From Stomoxys calcitrans (lineage: Eukaryota; Arthropoda; Insecta; Diptera; Muscidae), in NCBI RefSeq assembly GCF_963082655.1, contig NC_081552.1, positions 196,683,281 through 196,747,280 on the forward strand: a stretch of 64,000 nt of DNA, in the 5' to 3' direction. Positions 47,113-58,410 of this stretch are shown here, one piece after another (the stretch's first letter is position 1; each line of letters starts with the position of its first letter). The notes beneath the pieces are model-generated. The model was not told the DNA's origin, made no database searches, and saw only the letters and a list, made by a program, of their open reading frames with translations. A program made the translations under genes and the position numbers.

Positions 47113-48015
47113 AGAGAGAGAGAGATTGATTTATATGGGAGCTGTATCAGGCTATAGACCGATCCAGACCATAATAAACACGTATGTTGATGGTCATGAG
47201 AGGATCCGTCGTATAAAATTTCAGGCAATTCGGATAATAATTGCGACCTCTAGAGCTCAAGAAGTCAAGATCCCAGATGGGTTTATATGGAAGCTATAGC
47301 AGGTTATGAACCGATTTGAACCTTATTCGGCACAGTTGTTGAAAGTCATAATAAAATGATGGTCATGAGAGGATCCGTCGTATAAAATTTCAGGCAATTC
47401 GGATAATAATTGCGACCTCTAGAAGCTCAAGAAGTCAAGACCCCAGATCGGTTTATATGACAGCTATATCAGATTATGGACCGATTTGAACCATACTTGG
47501 CACAGTTGTTGGACATCATAACAAAATACTTCGTGCAAAAATGCATTCCAATCGGATAAGAATTGCGCACTCTAGAGGCTCAAGAAGTCAAGACCAAAGA
47601 TCGGTTTATATGGCAGCTATATCCAGTTATGGACCGATTTGGCACAGTTGTTGGATGTCATAGTGTAACACCTCGTGCAAAATTTCATTCCAATCGGATA
47701 AGAATTGCGCCCTCTAAAGGCTCAAGAAGTCAAGACCCAAGATCGGTTTATATGGCAGCTATATCAAAACATGGACCGATATGGATCATTTGCAATCCCA
47801 ACCGACCTACACTAATAAGAAGTATTTTGGCAAAATTTCAAGCGGCTAGCTTTACTCCTTCGAAAGTTAGCGTGCTTTCGACAGACAGACGGACGGACAT
47901 GGCTAAATCGACATAAAATGTCACGACGATCAAGAATATATATACTTTATGGGGTCTCAGACGAATATTTCGAGTAGTTACAAACAGAATGACGAAATTA
48001 GTATACCCCCATCCA
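47113..48015 (-). mobile_element. MOD-1, right half of a head-to-head composite
   Basis: Five modules, then 'cttcgaaagttagcgtgctttcgacagacagacggacggacatggctaaatcgac', 'tatatactttatggggtctcagacgaatatttcgag' and 'gtatacccccatcc'. Both outer ends of the pair are therefore the same terminus in inverted orientation. A 60-bp piece ('gatggtcatgagaggatccgtcg...') is repeated at 47190 and 47357. Confidence 0.85.
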
Positions 48016-48039
48016 TTCAAAATGTTAAAGAGTTATATC

Positions 48040-49505
48040 TAATCGAGGCGACGATAGGAAATCTGGAAGGAAGGAAAGAGGTTTCTGATCGGATACCTAG
48101 GATGAATCTTGAGGTTGAGTGCGAGGCACAGTTTTGGATTGACGGAACCCTAGTGTTGCCATCTAAAAGATCATGTTACACGGATAGATCAAAGCTAGAG
48201 GACAGGGTGGGCCTGGGTGTCTTCATTGAGAACCCAGGGACTGAGATCTGTTTTAGACTGCCTGACCATAATTCGGTCCTGCCCCGGCATGGGAAAGCTG
48301 TAAGCACCCCACAGGCTGAAACATTAAGTCCCGATCTGGGTTGTGTTCATTGCTATCACGAGAAGCTTAGCTGCGAGCTACCGGGTGCATCCACAGGTTG
48401 CTGATAGTGGAATGCTCCATACGGAGTAGCTGCAACGGCAGTCGCGGACAATCAGCTGTATCGAGCGGAGAGTCTCAGTGAGAGGCCGGGCGGCACCGGT
48501 TCTTGCACAAATACTGAGTGCCTATGATGGTCGATTTGACCAGGCGACTTATTGGTGCCTTAAAATAACCAGTGGCCAACCTGTTCCCGTAGCGATCGGA
48601 ATTTAAGCCGGAACGAGCATGCTCACCTCCTACCTCCACACAAAAATGTGGCTACAACAATAACAACGGTCCTGCAGGCGGAGATCCGGGCGATCACGGA
48701 ATGCGTGAGGTGGCATGGTGCTAACGCGAGGAAGTCGAGTGTGAACACGGACAGTTGGTTGTTATTGCCATAAGGGCAACCAGGACAATTAGGTCACGAA
48801 CAGTCTTGCAGTTAAGAAGGAGATTAACGCCTTCTTTGAGGATCGCATAATCCGCATCGTTTGGGTGCCGAGCCATAATGGAGTAAGCGGGAATGAATGG
48901 CCAGACGATTTGGCGGTGAAGGCCAGAGAACTGTGGTCAAAAAACTTGGTTAACTCAAAGCCTTTCGGGTCGAGGCAGTCCGAGTTAGGGACGTGGGCGA
49001 CGATTGCGCATGCAACCCTGTGGAGCAGCGAAACGGCCGGTGGGACGGCGAAAATCCTATGGGGGGATCAAGATCGTGAGAAGACGAGGCTATTACTGAA
49101 AGAAAGTTAGAAGGAGGTCAGTATAGCAATTGGTATCATAACGGGATACATAGGACTACGAGCTCACTTATGTAAAATCAGTGCGACAAGTTATAGCATG
49201 TGTAGGGCATGCGGTGAAGATGGTGAGACGTTGGACCATTTCCTTTGTCATTGCTCGGCTTTCGCGTCTAGCGGATACCTGCACTTAGGCGAGGACACAA
49301 TACTAGACATAAACCAACTTAGAGTCGTGGCATGGAAAACAATTAAGGATTTTTAAGGTAGCACGGAATTTCTAACTTAGATTTTCTTTTTCGAGGTTAC
49401 TTTTTAGTACTTAGAGCGCACAACAAACCGATTACTGGCTTAGGTGAATGCTTATAGTGGCATGGGGCGGATTAATATCCGCACCCTCTTTTCAACCTAA
49501 CCTAA
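48040..49505 (+). mobile_element. LINE-B copy with a SINE-3 inside
   Basis: Starts in the RT-thumb / RNase H linker (VSDRIPRMNLEVECEAQFWID, RSKLEDRVGLGVFIENPGTE). It is interrupted at 48.31-48.67 kb by a SINE-3 copy, then resumes with IRAITECVRWHGANARKSSV-like RNase H sequence, PSHNGVSGNEWPDDLAVKAR, and the C-terminal CRACGEDGETLDHFLCHC segment. The 3' end is 'gcttaggtgaatgcttatagtgg..cgcaccctcttttcaacctaacc'. Frame breaks are present. Confidence 0.75.
48310..48668 (+). mobile_element. SINE-3 copy, most complete
   Basis: Runs from 'caggctgaaacattaagtcccgatctgggttg' through 'cgagaagcttagctgcgagctaccgggtgcatccacaggttg', 'tccatacggagtagctgcaacggcagtcgcggacaatcagc' and 'cgaccaggcgacttattggtgcc' to a tail 'aaaaatgtggctacaacaataacaac'. 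It splits a LINE-B RNase H: 'ggtcctgc' precedes it at 48279 and recurs right after at 48668, a likely short target-site duplication. Confidence 0.7.
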
Positions 49506-49629
49506 ACTATGTCTTCCCGTTCTCAAACGGCAAATTTTTAACTCTTTATTTTTAATTCTATTCCACTGTGCGCAGTTCCTACCGGGCCAAACCAATTGAA
49601 GGATACCTTAAAGGTGCCGCTTACTTCAA

Positions 49630-49732
49630 TAGTTGCTGTTGTTGTTTTAGCAGTGTGTTGTACACTGAAGCGGCAGCCCTTGCCGACTTCGTCGGGTCAA
49701 TCCGGTACGTGCAACCGATTGCCATGGGATTG
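49630..49732 (-). mobile_element. SINE-2 (short CAA-tailed repeat)
   Basis: Minus strand: 'ggttgcacgtaccggattgacccgacgaagtcggcaagggctgccgcttcagtgtacaacacactgctaaaacaacaacagcaac'. It matches 50905-51007. Confidence 0.75.
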
Positions 49733-49904
49733 AACCCATGGTAGTATTTATCGTTGCACTTACAACTTATTTAACTACAAAATGTTTATTAATTAATGGA
49801 AAGAGATTAAATAAAACTATTTTTTTATTCATTTATTCAAGTTCTGTTTTATTGTATCTTTTTATATAAACGAGGCGAAATTAGGTTATCACTCACTGAT
49901 TTAA

Positions 49905-50110
49905 GTGGGCCATCCACAGGTTGCGAATAGTGAAAGGCTTCGTTTTTATGTGAAGTAGCTGCAAATGCGGCCACGGGCAGTCAGCAATTTCGAGAGGAGG
50001 GTCCCAGTGAGGGGTCAGGTGGCACTGGATCTAAATTAAATACTGAGTGCCAATGATACTCGAGGCGACAAGGCGAGTTACTGGCGCCTTGAAATAACCA
50101 ATGACCAACA
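49905..50110 (+). mobile_element. SINE-3 copy upstream of LINE-D
   Basis: 'ccatccacaggttgcgaatagtg', 'gtagctgcaaatgcggccacgggcagtcagc', 'gtcccagtgaggggtcaggtggcac' and 'gcgccttgaaataaccaatgacc'. It could equally be part of the LINE-D 5' region. Confidence 0.55.
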
Positions 50111-50904
50111 TCAGCGTCTGTTCCCAGGTTAGGGGCGGCTAGAGGCGAGCGTCGGATATTGGAGCAAGCGGCTCGCGATACCCAGGGCTATATGTGCGAT
50201 CCCACAAAACCCATGCGGGGCGCTGAGCCTGTAACCAGCCCTCGTGAAATTCCAATTCCTCTGAGAAACTCTCAGAATAGAAAAAACCGACCCTCCTAAC
50301 GTTGACGACCCACGCAATCGAAAAAAGGACCATGATTTGCGGATCTGCACCTGGAATGTCCGCACTCTCTATAGAGAAAGTGCAGTATACGCATTGGCGG
50401 ATGTATTGGAGAAGTACAAGCCAGATATTACCGCCTTATGGGAAGTGCGTTGGACCGGGAATGGCGCCACAACAACACCAAACGGTGACAAACTATACTG
50501 TAGCTGCCATGACACGAGGCATGAATTTGGCTGTGTATTTGTGGTTAGTCGGAGACTGAAACACCTTGTCTCCAGCATTACTCCGGTGGATGAGAGGCAA
50601 GCGACAATCCGCATAAAAGCCAATTTCTTCAATAGCAGCCTTATTTGTGTCCATGTCCCGACGGAAGACAAGGACGAGCAGATTAAGGATATTTTCGATG
50701 AGCACCTAGAGAGAGAATACGACCGCTGCCCGGCCCATGATATTAAAATCGTCCTGGGAGATTTTAATGCAAAAATAGGGAAGGAAAATATGTTTGGTCC
50801 AACAGTCGGAAAGTTAAGCCTAAATTTAGAAACTTGGATTGAAGCTAATAGATTTCGCCGCTTTAAAGAACATGGTAGTTAGAAGCACCAGATTTCAACA
50901 TCCC

Positions 50905-51007
50905 AATTGCAGCCGGTTGTAGGTATCGATTTGACCCGATGGAGTTCTTCATCGGCAAGGGCTGCAACCTCAGTATATAACACACTGCTACAACAACAAC
51001 AACAACG
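50905..51007 (+). mobile_element. SINE-2 copy inside LINE-D
   Basis: 'attgcagccggttgtaggtatcgatttgacccgatggagttcttcatcggcaagggctgc' ends in CTGCTACAACAACAACAAC. It cuts the endonuclease frame of LINE-D. Confidence 0.8.
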
Positions 51008-51030
51008 AGGAACCAAATTGACAATCTCAA

Positions 51031-51092
51031 GGCAGCCGGTAGTACGTACTGGATTGACCCAATTGAGTTCTTCATCGGCAAGGGCTGCCGCC
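51031..51092 (+). mobile_element. SINE-2 second copy, 3' truncated
   Basis: 'ggcagccggtagtacgtactggattgacccaattgagttcttcatcggcaagggctgccgcc' without the CAA tail, 24 bp after the first copy. Confidence 0.7.
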
Positions 51093-52085
51093 GATGGAAT
51101 GCGTTCATCCAGCGTGTTAGATATAAATTCGATCCGTGGAGCGAATATAGATTCGGATCATAACCTTATTGCAGCAAAGGCTCGCCCCCGTTTGAGCATG
51201 GCAAGGAAAGTACGATCTGACATTGCACGGAAGCTGGACATTGAAATGCTGCAAACACAACAAATGGCTATGGCATACTTCACCCGACTGACCCGATTGC
51301 TTGATGTAAGCACTCCTTGTTCCGATGATATAATGGCTCAGTGGCAAACCATTGCCCTCTCCATGGAAAATGACGCGAAATCCGTACTTGGGTACCGGAA
51401 GCCTCCCCAAGAAACCCATGGTACGACCAAGAGTGTCCAGATGCTACTGAAGTCAAGAATGCGGCATACAGAGCAACCCTGCAATCACCACCAGATGAAG
51501 GAGAGGTATGCGGGAGAAAAGGAGAGAAGAGAAATGTCTATTTCTTAGAAAGAAAAAACGAAATGGAAAGACGTGAGGGTGAGTGAATTAGGATATACAG
51601 GAGTCAGAACGAAGTCCGAAAATTCTACCAAAGAATTAAACGTCAAACCGATGGCTTTGGTGCAGACACATCTTTCTGCAGAGACAAAGAAGGAAATCTG
51701 GCAACTGACACATATATGTAGCGTGCTGGGGATGTGGAAAGAACATTTGTTGTGTCTGATGTTGACGGAAAAGAGGATACCGCAGAACCAATCCAACAAC
51801 AAAAAGGCAGCAGTAGCCGATGGGTTGCCCGCTGCACTATTTAAGACCGGAGGCGACACGCTGATAATGCGTATGCATTAGCTTGTCGGCGCGGTCTTGC
51901 TAGAAGAACGCATACCCGATGATTGGAACCTAAGCATACTATGTTCAATACACAAGGAGACAAGACGGAATGTGCCAACTACAGAGAAAGAAGTCTTCTC
52001 CCCATTGCATAGAGAAAGAGACGTGGAGTTGAAATCCGTACACTGTAATGTGAAAAGCCCCTCCCTACAAATGGCCAATAACTAG

Positions 52086-52165
52086 CGATGTCATATCGAG
52101 CATCATAGGCCTCTCACTGAGACTCTCCGCTCGAGCTACTCCATATGAAGCAATGCACCATCGGC
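52086..52165 (-). mobile_element. SINE-3 fragment
   Basis: 'catatcgagcatcataggcctctcactgagactctccgctcgagctactccatatg' is the reverse of the SINE-3 core. Confidence 0.55.
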
Positions 52166-52633
52166 AACCGACGCACTTAGTATTGGTGCTACCAATCTCA
52201 ACTTTACCAATTAACAGTTGTCTAAGATAGTGACCAGCCTGAAAAATATTCTACAAGCGAATTGCTTCTTTAAATTGCCAAGAAATCTAAAAACTCCATT
52301 TCGAGTTAAACATCGGTACGAGCTATCAGTAGCCATTTTAACAAACACCAGCAAACATTACATAAAAAATCCATTAACAAATTTCCTTGTTGTAATGTTT
52401 GGCTTTTATTTTACTTTTCTTAGAACGCTCTTCCATTTATCACTAATCGATCGTTTCACTTGACTAATATGGTTTGTGGATTATTGTGGCTATATTAAAA
52501 TTACAACATACTTGATTTTTGGTTATGGTTGTTTTCATCATTTGTAGATAGCCCCTCATTTGTTTTTACATTCTGCATTACAATTATTTAACATTAAATT
52601 ATTTTTTTTATGAAAAAAGTTTTGATGGTTTAT

Positions 52634-54263
52634 TTAAGCTAAATCCGAAGAATATGGGACGTGGGCCAAATTTCCTACAGCGCCTACAGACAATTTGGAG
52701 GAACCGGCCTTCTTGGCGGCAGACTGTACATCTTGTTGAGTAATACCATCAATAGCGGCGACAACAGCGTCCGCGCTTTGGACATCCTTGGTGAGGACGG
52801 CTTGCAAGCCCATTTCGGCGATAAGCGAACTGTCGGTAGCATAGGCGTCCAAAACAGCAACCTTAAGCAATGCCTTGCCGCGGTTGACATCATCTGCGGA
52901 TACGGAGCCAGATTTCAAGGCGCGGGCAAGAGCATCAACGGCTTTGCCAGCATTTTGGGCTTCAGTGGAAACAACAAAGCCGAACAGACCGGCATCGGCA
53001 TAGCTGGCATTCAAAGCAGCGAACCTAGCGCTAGCATCACCAAGGGCAGAGGAGAGAGCTTTGCCGAAGGGGCCATTGACGGCACCGCGCTTGGTTGCAG
53101 CTCCGGCACCAAGAGCACATTGTAGAACGGCAAAAGCCAAAGCTTCCTTTGGGTTGCTAACAGCTCCTCCAGGACCTGCAACTGCAACATGGGCTACATT
53201 GCCGGGAGTATCCTTGCGGGCATCACCACCATAGTAGTTGGAAGCCGAACCCGACTTGCCACCAGTAGGCATCTCCAAACTTTGGGCAAAACCAACCAAA
53301 GCATTGTGATCTACACCCACGCCGACGACAGCGCAACGTCCAGCAGTGAAGTTGTTGGCTACGTAGTGCAACATGGTCTCACTGGATAACTTGCCAATTT
53401 GGAATTTGGGGACGTAAACCGAGTTACCCAAGCCATTGCGGAAAGCAGCCTTGTGCAACAATTCGACGGCTTGAACCTTAAAATAAAATTGTTATTATAA
53501 ACTTTAGCTTATCATAAAAACAACACCAAGCTAATTTTACCTGATGAGGAACACAAGCTACTTGGTTCTTAACAAATGGCACAATGTCGGCCAATTCCCA
53601 GGGTTTGAAAGCGGGTTGGATAACATCCTGCAAGTATTGCAAACCAACCTCCATGTTGTTGGCAGTGGTTTCGACGGTATATGCCACAACTTCACGGTCA
53701 GATGTCACACTCAAATTGCCACCTTTCTGTTGAATGTTGCGGGTCACGGCAAATCCAGTAGAGTTCTTATTTGTCAAACCAGCAGCAACTCTCAACATAT
53801 GAGTAGCACCTTGGGATTCGTAAGTTTCATTGCGAGAACCAGCACTGAAAAGCACACAGAAAAAGGTTTATTTTCCAAATTCACATTGCATTGCCATTGT
53901 TAGGTTTACCCGAAAACTACAGATACACGAGTGACGGGCAATTGGGCCTCAGCCGATGCTACAACAACTTTGTTGTCAAGTTGTTTGGTTTGGACTGCAG
54001 CAGCTTGACCCACAGGCCTGGGGCAGGCAGATGCAGAATATCCGCGTTTCTAAAAGATCAATAAGCCATATTTAAGCATTAATAAAGACAATAAACTCAA
54101 TGCAAAAACTTTTTACTTCATGGTTACGTTTTGCTATTTACGTAACCATGCTTACACCCATCGTCCAACTATTAACCAAATTGTAAGATTATCATTTGTC
54201 GTTTTTACTTATACTTACAGCAATAACACGCAACATGGGAACTTTGCTAGCGTTGCAAGCCAT
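52634..54263 (-). CDS. Uqcr-C2: Cytochrome b-c1 complex subunit 2 (core protein 2)
   Basis: Subunit of respiratory complex III in the mitochondrial inner membrane, needed for assembly and stability. Coding exons in minus order: 54263-54219, 54049-53910, 53844-53541, 53476-52634, all with GT-AG borders. They sum to 1332 nt, so 443 residues, the usual insect length. The first two exons give a presequence-like start, MACNASKVPMLRVIA|KRGYSASA, rich in basic and hydroxyl residues and typical of matrix targeting. The M16 peptidase fold is recognisable (RVSVVFGAGSRNETYESQGA, then GLTNKNSTGFAVTRNIQQKG), but the zinc-binding HxxEH is replaced by HMLRV, as known for core 2, so it is not a protease. An AATAAA overlaps the stop codon region at 52634-52629. 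A frame on the opposite strand (52661-53125) is a shadow. Confidence 0.96.
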
Positions 54264-54410
54264 TTTTATTGAGTTTTTAATTAATTGCTATAGTTTCTTC
54301 GGTGTAGGAGCAGCAAAGTTAAAATCCCCCTATGAAGAAAATTCCCAAATTTTTCCTCCACTCGGCTCGATTTTGGCAGTCAGTACTGACAACACAGCTT
54401 AAAGAATAAA

Positions 54411-54420
54411 AACAGCTGTC
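54411..54420 (-). promoter_or_regulatory. E-box-like motif upstream of Uqcr-C2
   Basis: AACAGCTGTC differs at one place from AWCAGCTGWT and lies about 150 bp before the Uqcr-C2 start codon. Weak evidence on its own. Confidence 0.25.
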
Positions 54421-54519
54421 AAAAATGACATTACAACCTAGATGAAAAACGTGACTCCCAGAGTTGGAAACTACTAATCAGTTCGTATTGAACCTATTTC
54501 CTTTTAATACCATCCCAAT

Positions 54520-54770
54520 GCAAGTCAATAATTGATGTTGCCGTTCCTCATCAAGCTCCAAAAGCTGGCAAGCTCGTTCCGATCCATAGGAGCGATCGCC
54601 GTGGGGACATGATGGCCTTTGATTATTTAAAGGAGCCAACAACTCGCCCTCTCACTGAGACTATCCACTCGATTCCACTGATTGTCCGCGACTTTAGTTG
54701 CAGCTACTCTATATGGAGCATGCCACTATCCGCAACTTGTGGACGCCCCTGGTAAATCTTTGTTGAGCTT
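54520..54770 (-). mobile_element. SINE-3 copy in the Uqcr-C2/Tom1 intergenic gap
   Basis: Minus strand: 'aggggcgtccacaagttgcggatagtggcatgctccatatagagtagctgcaactaaagtcgcggacaatcag' and on to 'gagcgggctcgttccg'-type words. Degenerate. Confidence 0.6.
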
Positions 54771-54805
54771 ATGTTGATCACACCACACAGATCGGAATTT
54801 TATGT

Positions 54806-55078
54806 CTATCGACAAATCAGTCGGTTGACTGCATCGCTGACTATTTTATGAGCGAGTTTTTCTGGGTCTGACTCCAGAATTTTTCCGCCAGATCTTGGAG
54901 GTAAATATTTAATAATTAGTTTGCGCAGGCCATCGATGCCAGTATCCCTCGGTAAATTTGATAGGATCTGTTGCACAGCTTCCTGGTTGTCTGCACATAT
55001 ATTTGTAGGACCTTTATCCCCTAAATGTGTTTTAATCTTTGTCAGGTTTCTTTTATACCCTCCACCATGGCGAAACAA
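54806..55078 (-). mobile_element. Possible retroelement RNase H remnant
   Basis: The frame reads TNICADNQEAVQQILSNLPR, resembling the SDSQAAIKSL strand of retroelement RNase H. Its start (MFRHGGGYKRN) is MOD-1-end sequence ('ataccctccaccatggcgaaac'). The family of the rest is not recognised. Confidence 0.35.
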
Positions 55079-55649
55079 TCAAAGGTGGTCTCATTTGTAA
55101 AACAACCACAAATCATATGGTGCAATCCGCCATCTTGTCATCACGCTGATCGAGCGGAGAATATGTGAAAAATTGTACCATGGCGAACTACTAACATACT
55201 CAAAATCAGAGTTACATACATTGACATTGCACTCGATTTTGTGGTTGGTTGGCAACTGCACTCACCTGCATACATTTATCTTGGTACTAGTCTTAAAAAG
55301 AGCAACAGACTTCTAGTACTAAGTTTACCAGAGGTACACTTATATTTATTTTGGTACTAACCAATTTCATTGCGTGGCAGTGCCAACATTATATTGCCCT
55401 CCCTGTTCGAACACATTTTAATCATCCCTGAAAAAGTATTAAGAAAATTCCCAACATCATCAACCCTGCAAATCAGCAATACGAAAAAAAAAACAATTTA
55501 ACAGGCCGACGAAACCCCACAAAAAACAGTATAAAACCTATTTATGTTAATCGGTAAAAAAACAATAAAATTTTAATTAACTCAACAATAGAAAAGAAAC
55601 TCGAATAAAGTGATTTAGTTGTGGTGTATTTCAAAAAGATAGTCAGAAA

Positions 55650-55710
55650 ATGGCTTCTTTCTTAAACCTGGGAACCAACCCATTTTCTACGCCTGTAGGC
55701 CAAAGGATTG
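55650..55710 (+). CDS. Tom1: TOM1-like VHS protein, first coding exon (partial gene)
   Basis: ATG at 55650 followed by MASFLNLGTNPFSTPVGQRI and a GT donor (ATTG|GTAATG) at 55711. NPF-S-PVGQRI is the signature start of TOM1-family proteins, just before the VHS helices (human TOM1 has NPFSSPVGQRIEKATD). These are endosomal adaptor proteins that bind ubiquitinated cargo and clathrin. The exon ends in phase 1, so the next exon should begin with the rest of a Glu codon. I found no such exon to the right in the window, so the gene presumably continues beyond it, with the repeats at 56-64 kb in its intron. It is divergent from Uqcr-C2. Confidence 0.75.
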
Positions 55711-56590
55711 GTAATGATTTTAATTTTTCACGCATTTTGTTATTAACTATAGATAAGTGCGTAATATTTAAGCAAATTCATTGTTTATGTATATAAAGTT
55801 TAAATTAAAAATGAGAAAAATCATTTCTTCAATATGTGTATGAATGCAGGTGTACATGAGTATGTGAGTGTGTGTTTTGTGATGTGTGTCATTCGTCTCA
55901 TTCTGCTGCGGAGAAATTTTCACAATTTTCTTTTTGTGGGTTACACCCGGCTCTCCTACCCCTTTTATTAACGCATACTGTTTTGTTGGTGCATTCATTG
56001 ACTGAGATACCTCATTTGAAGGTTTGCATTGGATATTACTTTAGTTTTTACACTGCATTTATTTGTCATTATTTTGTGTAATATCCGGTTGTTGACCCCC
56101 GATCCGATTTTACAGAATTCAAAATGAGGGGGTTTTCATAGCAAACAATAATTACTCTTTGTTTTTACGGTCGAGTGAAGTGGATTAGAAATTGTTGCCT
56201 TGTATTTGATAAGGTTTTCAACGAGCGTATAGAACAATTAAATAGTAAGGCTATGCTATTACGGCTTTCCTCTGCTCATTATCACAGCAGAAAGCGACTA
56301 TTGTCCCTTTCAAGTACTATTATCCGACTCTGTGAAATTTTAATATTCTCAATCGTGTTTTCATTGTAGTGATTAGGTATCCCTGTATCTGTCTACTTGA
56401 ATCACGCTACCATCTTAAAAAAGAAACTATCGAGCTTAAATGGCTTGTGAGGAGTTTTTTTGTCCATAGCCAGGTATATTGAGGTTTCGCTGACGAAAGG
56501 AGTACGCCACGGCTGCCTTCATGTATATATAGGGGAATAGTTGCCGCATTTAACCGTACGTATACCTTGCAATGGGCGAAATAAATGCCC
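55711..56590 (+). other. Start of the Tom1 first intron, no recognised repeat
   Basis: AT-rich with a TG-rich part at 55830-55890. No VHS-encoding exon was seen. Confidence 0.4.
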
Positions 56591-56594
56591 TGCA

Positions 56595-56815
56595 CGCAAT
56601 TACATCGTCATCACGAGAAGTTCAGCTGAGAGCTACCTGGAGCGTCCAAAGGTTGCTGATAGTGGAATGCTTCGTATACGGAGTAGCTGCATATACGGAG
56701 GTCGCAGGCAGTCAGCGTTATCAAGGGGAGAGTCTCAGTCTTGTTTAAATACAGAGTGCCTATGATGGTCCATATGACAAGGCGAATTATAGGTGCCTTC
56801 AAATATACAAATGTG
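56595..56815 (+). mobile_element. SINE-3 copy
   Basis: 'catcacgagaagttcagctgagagctacctggagcgtccaaaggttgctgatagtgg' through 'gcctatgatggtccatatgacaaggcgaattataggtgcc'. Moderately diverged. Confidence 0.7.
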
Positions 56816-56861
56816 GCTGACGATAAAATTCTATGCTGCAGGTTTATTTAAGGAATCTAGG

Positions 56862-57365
56862 GCAGAAGTTTGATCGAAATCGGTTCAGATTTAGGTATAG
56901 CTCCCTTGTATATGTTCGTCCGATTTTGAGAAAAATTGCAAGAAAGTGCTCATTTTTTAACCAATTCTCTCGAAATTTTGCAGTAAGAATTTTCTCATGA
57001 CTCTTGATATTACTGGTGAATTTCATAGAAATCGGCCCAGATTTAGATATAGCTGCCATATATGTATATCGCCATATTTTCACCTCAAGAGCCACTGCAA
57101 GCGCATTGTTTGGCCAATCTTGCCAAAATTTTGCACAACGCATTCCTCGTCGACTACCACATTATCTGAGAAGTTAGCTCAAAATCGGTTCTGAATTAGA
57201 TATAGCTCCCATATATATGTTTGTCAGATTTTGGGTAATTTGCAATAATGTTGTCATTTGTCAATCGTGGTTATTACAGTTTGAACATATTTGCTCGCCG
57301 AGGTCCATCAAAATTGGTTTAAAATTGGATATAGCTCCCACATTGTACTTATAGGGTAGGTGTAG
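56862..57365 (+). mobile_element. MOD-1 relative of the 28-kb type
   Basis: 'cgaaatcggttcagatttaggtatagctcccttgtatatgttcgtccgattttg' and three further modules matching the reverse of the 27.9-28.9 kb array. It ends at 'gctcccacattgtacttatagggtaggtgtaggatatta', the counterpart of 'taataccctacacctaccctataaatac' at 27905. Confidence 0.75.
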
Positions 57366-57785
57366 GATATTATACAGACGGCACTGCCCGACATTTTGAA
57401 ATGTTTCCAACAAATAAGGCTATATCTCGCCATATCCCCATAAATGATGTTGGGGCAGCCAAAATACTGAAAAAAGTTACTTTTCAAGTTGTGCTATTCT
57501 CACTTTTAAATACCAAGTACTACTCCAGTGAAACAAACATTCAGAAGTCTGTACAAAAGTCGGAAAATTTATCCGAATTCGGATCCAAAGTCTGTCTAGA
57601 TTTTTAACGAAAAATATATGGAGTGGTTGACTTCGGAAAGAAATGTCGAAGGGAATCTGATGTTCCTGACTGAATTTTACACCAAAATTATGGGAGATTC
57701 GAGTTGTCTTTAAGACTTCTGACAGAATTCTGATGTTGAGTCTTAATGAAAATGATGTATTTTCCGACTTGTCTTACCGATTTCT

Positions 57786-58410
57786 GACCGAAAGTGTATT
57801 AGGATTCCTTAAGAATGCTTTTTCCGACTCCACGTATTAATTTCTGACGATATTCTGTAATCAAAATTTGTAGAATTAATGTACTTTCCGACTTGTCTTA
57901 TCGAATTCTAACAAATTCGAAAGAATTCTTACGGTATTCGAATGTATTTTCCGACTGTTCAAATTGCAAATTTGATCTTGAACGTTCCATTAAGAATCTC
58001 CTATTTATAGCCGAGTCCGAATACCACGATAACCACAACTGAAGATTTTTCTGATGTTTTCGCCAGGATTCGAACTTAGGCCCTCAGCGTAATAGTCGAT
58101 TTTTGACCGAAAGTGTAATAGGATTCCTTAAGAATGTTTTTTCCGACTCCACGTATTAATTTCTGACGAAATTCTGTAATCAAAATTTGTAGAATTAATG
58201 TACTTTCTGACTTGTCTTATCGAATTCTAATCAATTCGAAAGAATTCTTACGGTATTCGAATGTGTTTTCCGACTGTTCAAATTGCAAATTTGATCTTGA
58301 ACGTTCCATTAAGAATCTCCTATTTATAGCCGAGTCCGAATACCACGATAACCACAACTGAAGATTTTTCTGATGTTTTCGCCAGGATTTGAACTTAGGC
58401 CCTCAGCGTC
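57786..58410 (+). repeat. 319-bp tandem duplication of a repeat-derived block
   Basis: 'gaccgaaagtgta' at 57786 recurs at 58105, and the two units agree nearly base for base. Each ends with a SINE-1 tail on the minus strand ('gttttcgccaggattNgaacttaggccctcagcgt'). The second SINE-1 piece extends further, through an A box, to about 58450. Duplication therefore followed SINE insertion. Confidence 0.85.

Larger units (their letters stand above)
50115..51985 (+). mobile_element. LINE-D, RTE-like element: endonuclease and RT linker
   Basis: The frame 50337-50882 (about 181 residues) encodes an apurinic-type endonuclease domain (exonuclease-endonuclease-phosphatase fold). It has CTWNVRTL near its start, DITALWEVRWTG (the usual catalytic E), and VLGDFNAKIG with the D-x-N motif; such sequences are often annotated as craniofacial development protein 2-like and belong to the RTE group. 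Two SINE-2 copies interrupt it after 50.88 kb. The frame 51.1-51.55 kb (SIRGANIDSDHNLIAAKARP) is the endonuclease C terminus with the SDH motif. Linker and RT start (NKKAAVADGLPAALFKTGG) follow. The RT core is missing. Confidence 0.8.

Noticed and set aside
52661..53125. 154-residue frame on the plus strand
   Set aside because: It is antisense to the last Uqcr-C2 exon, which has clear protein homology and splice sites.
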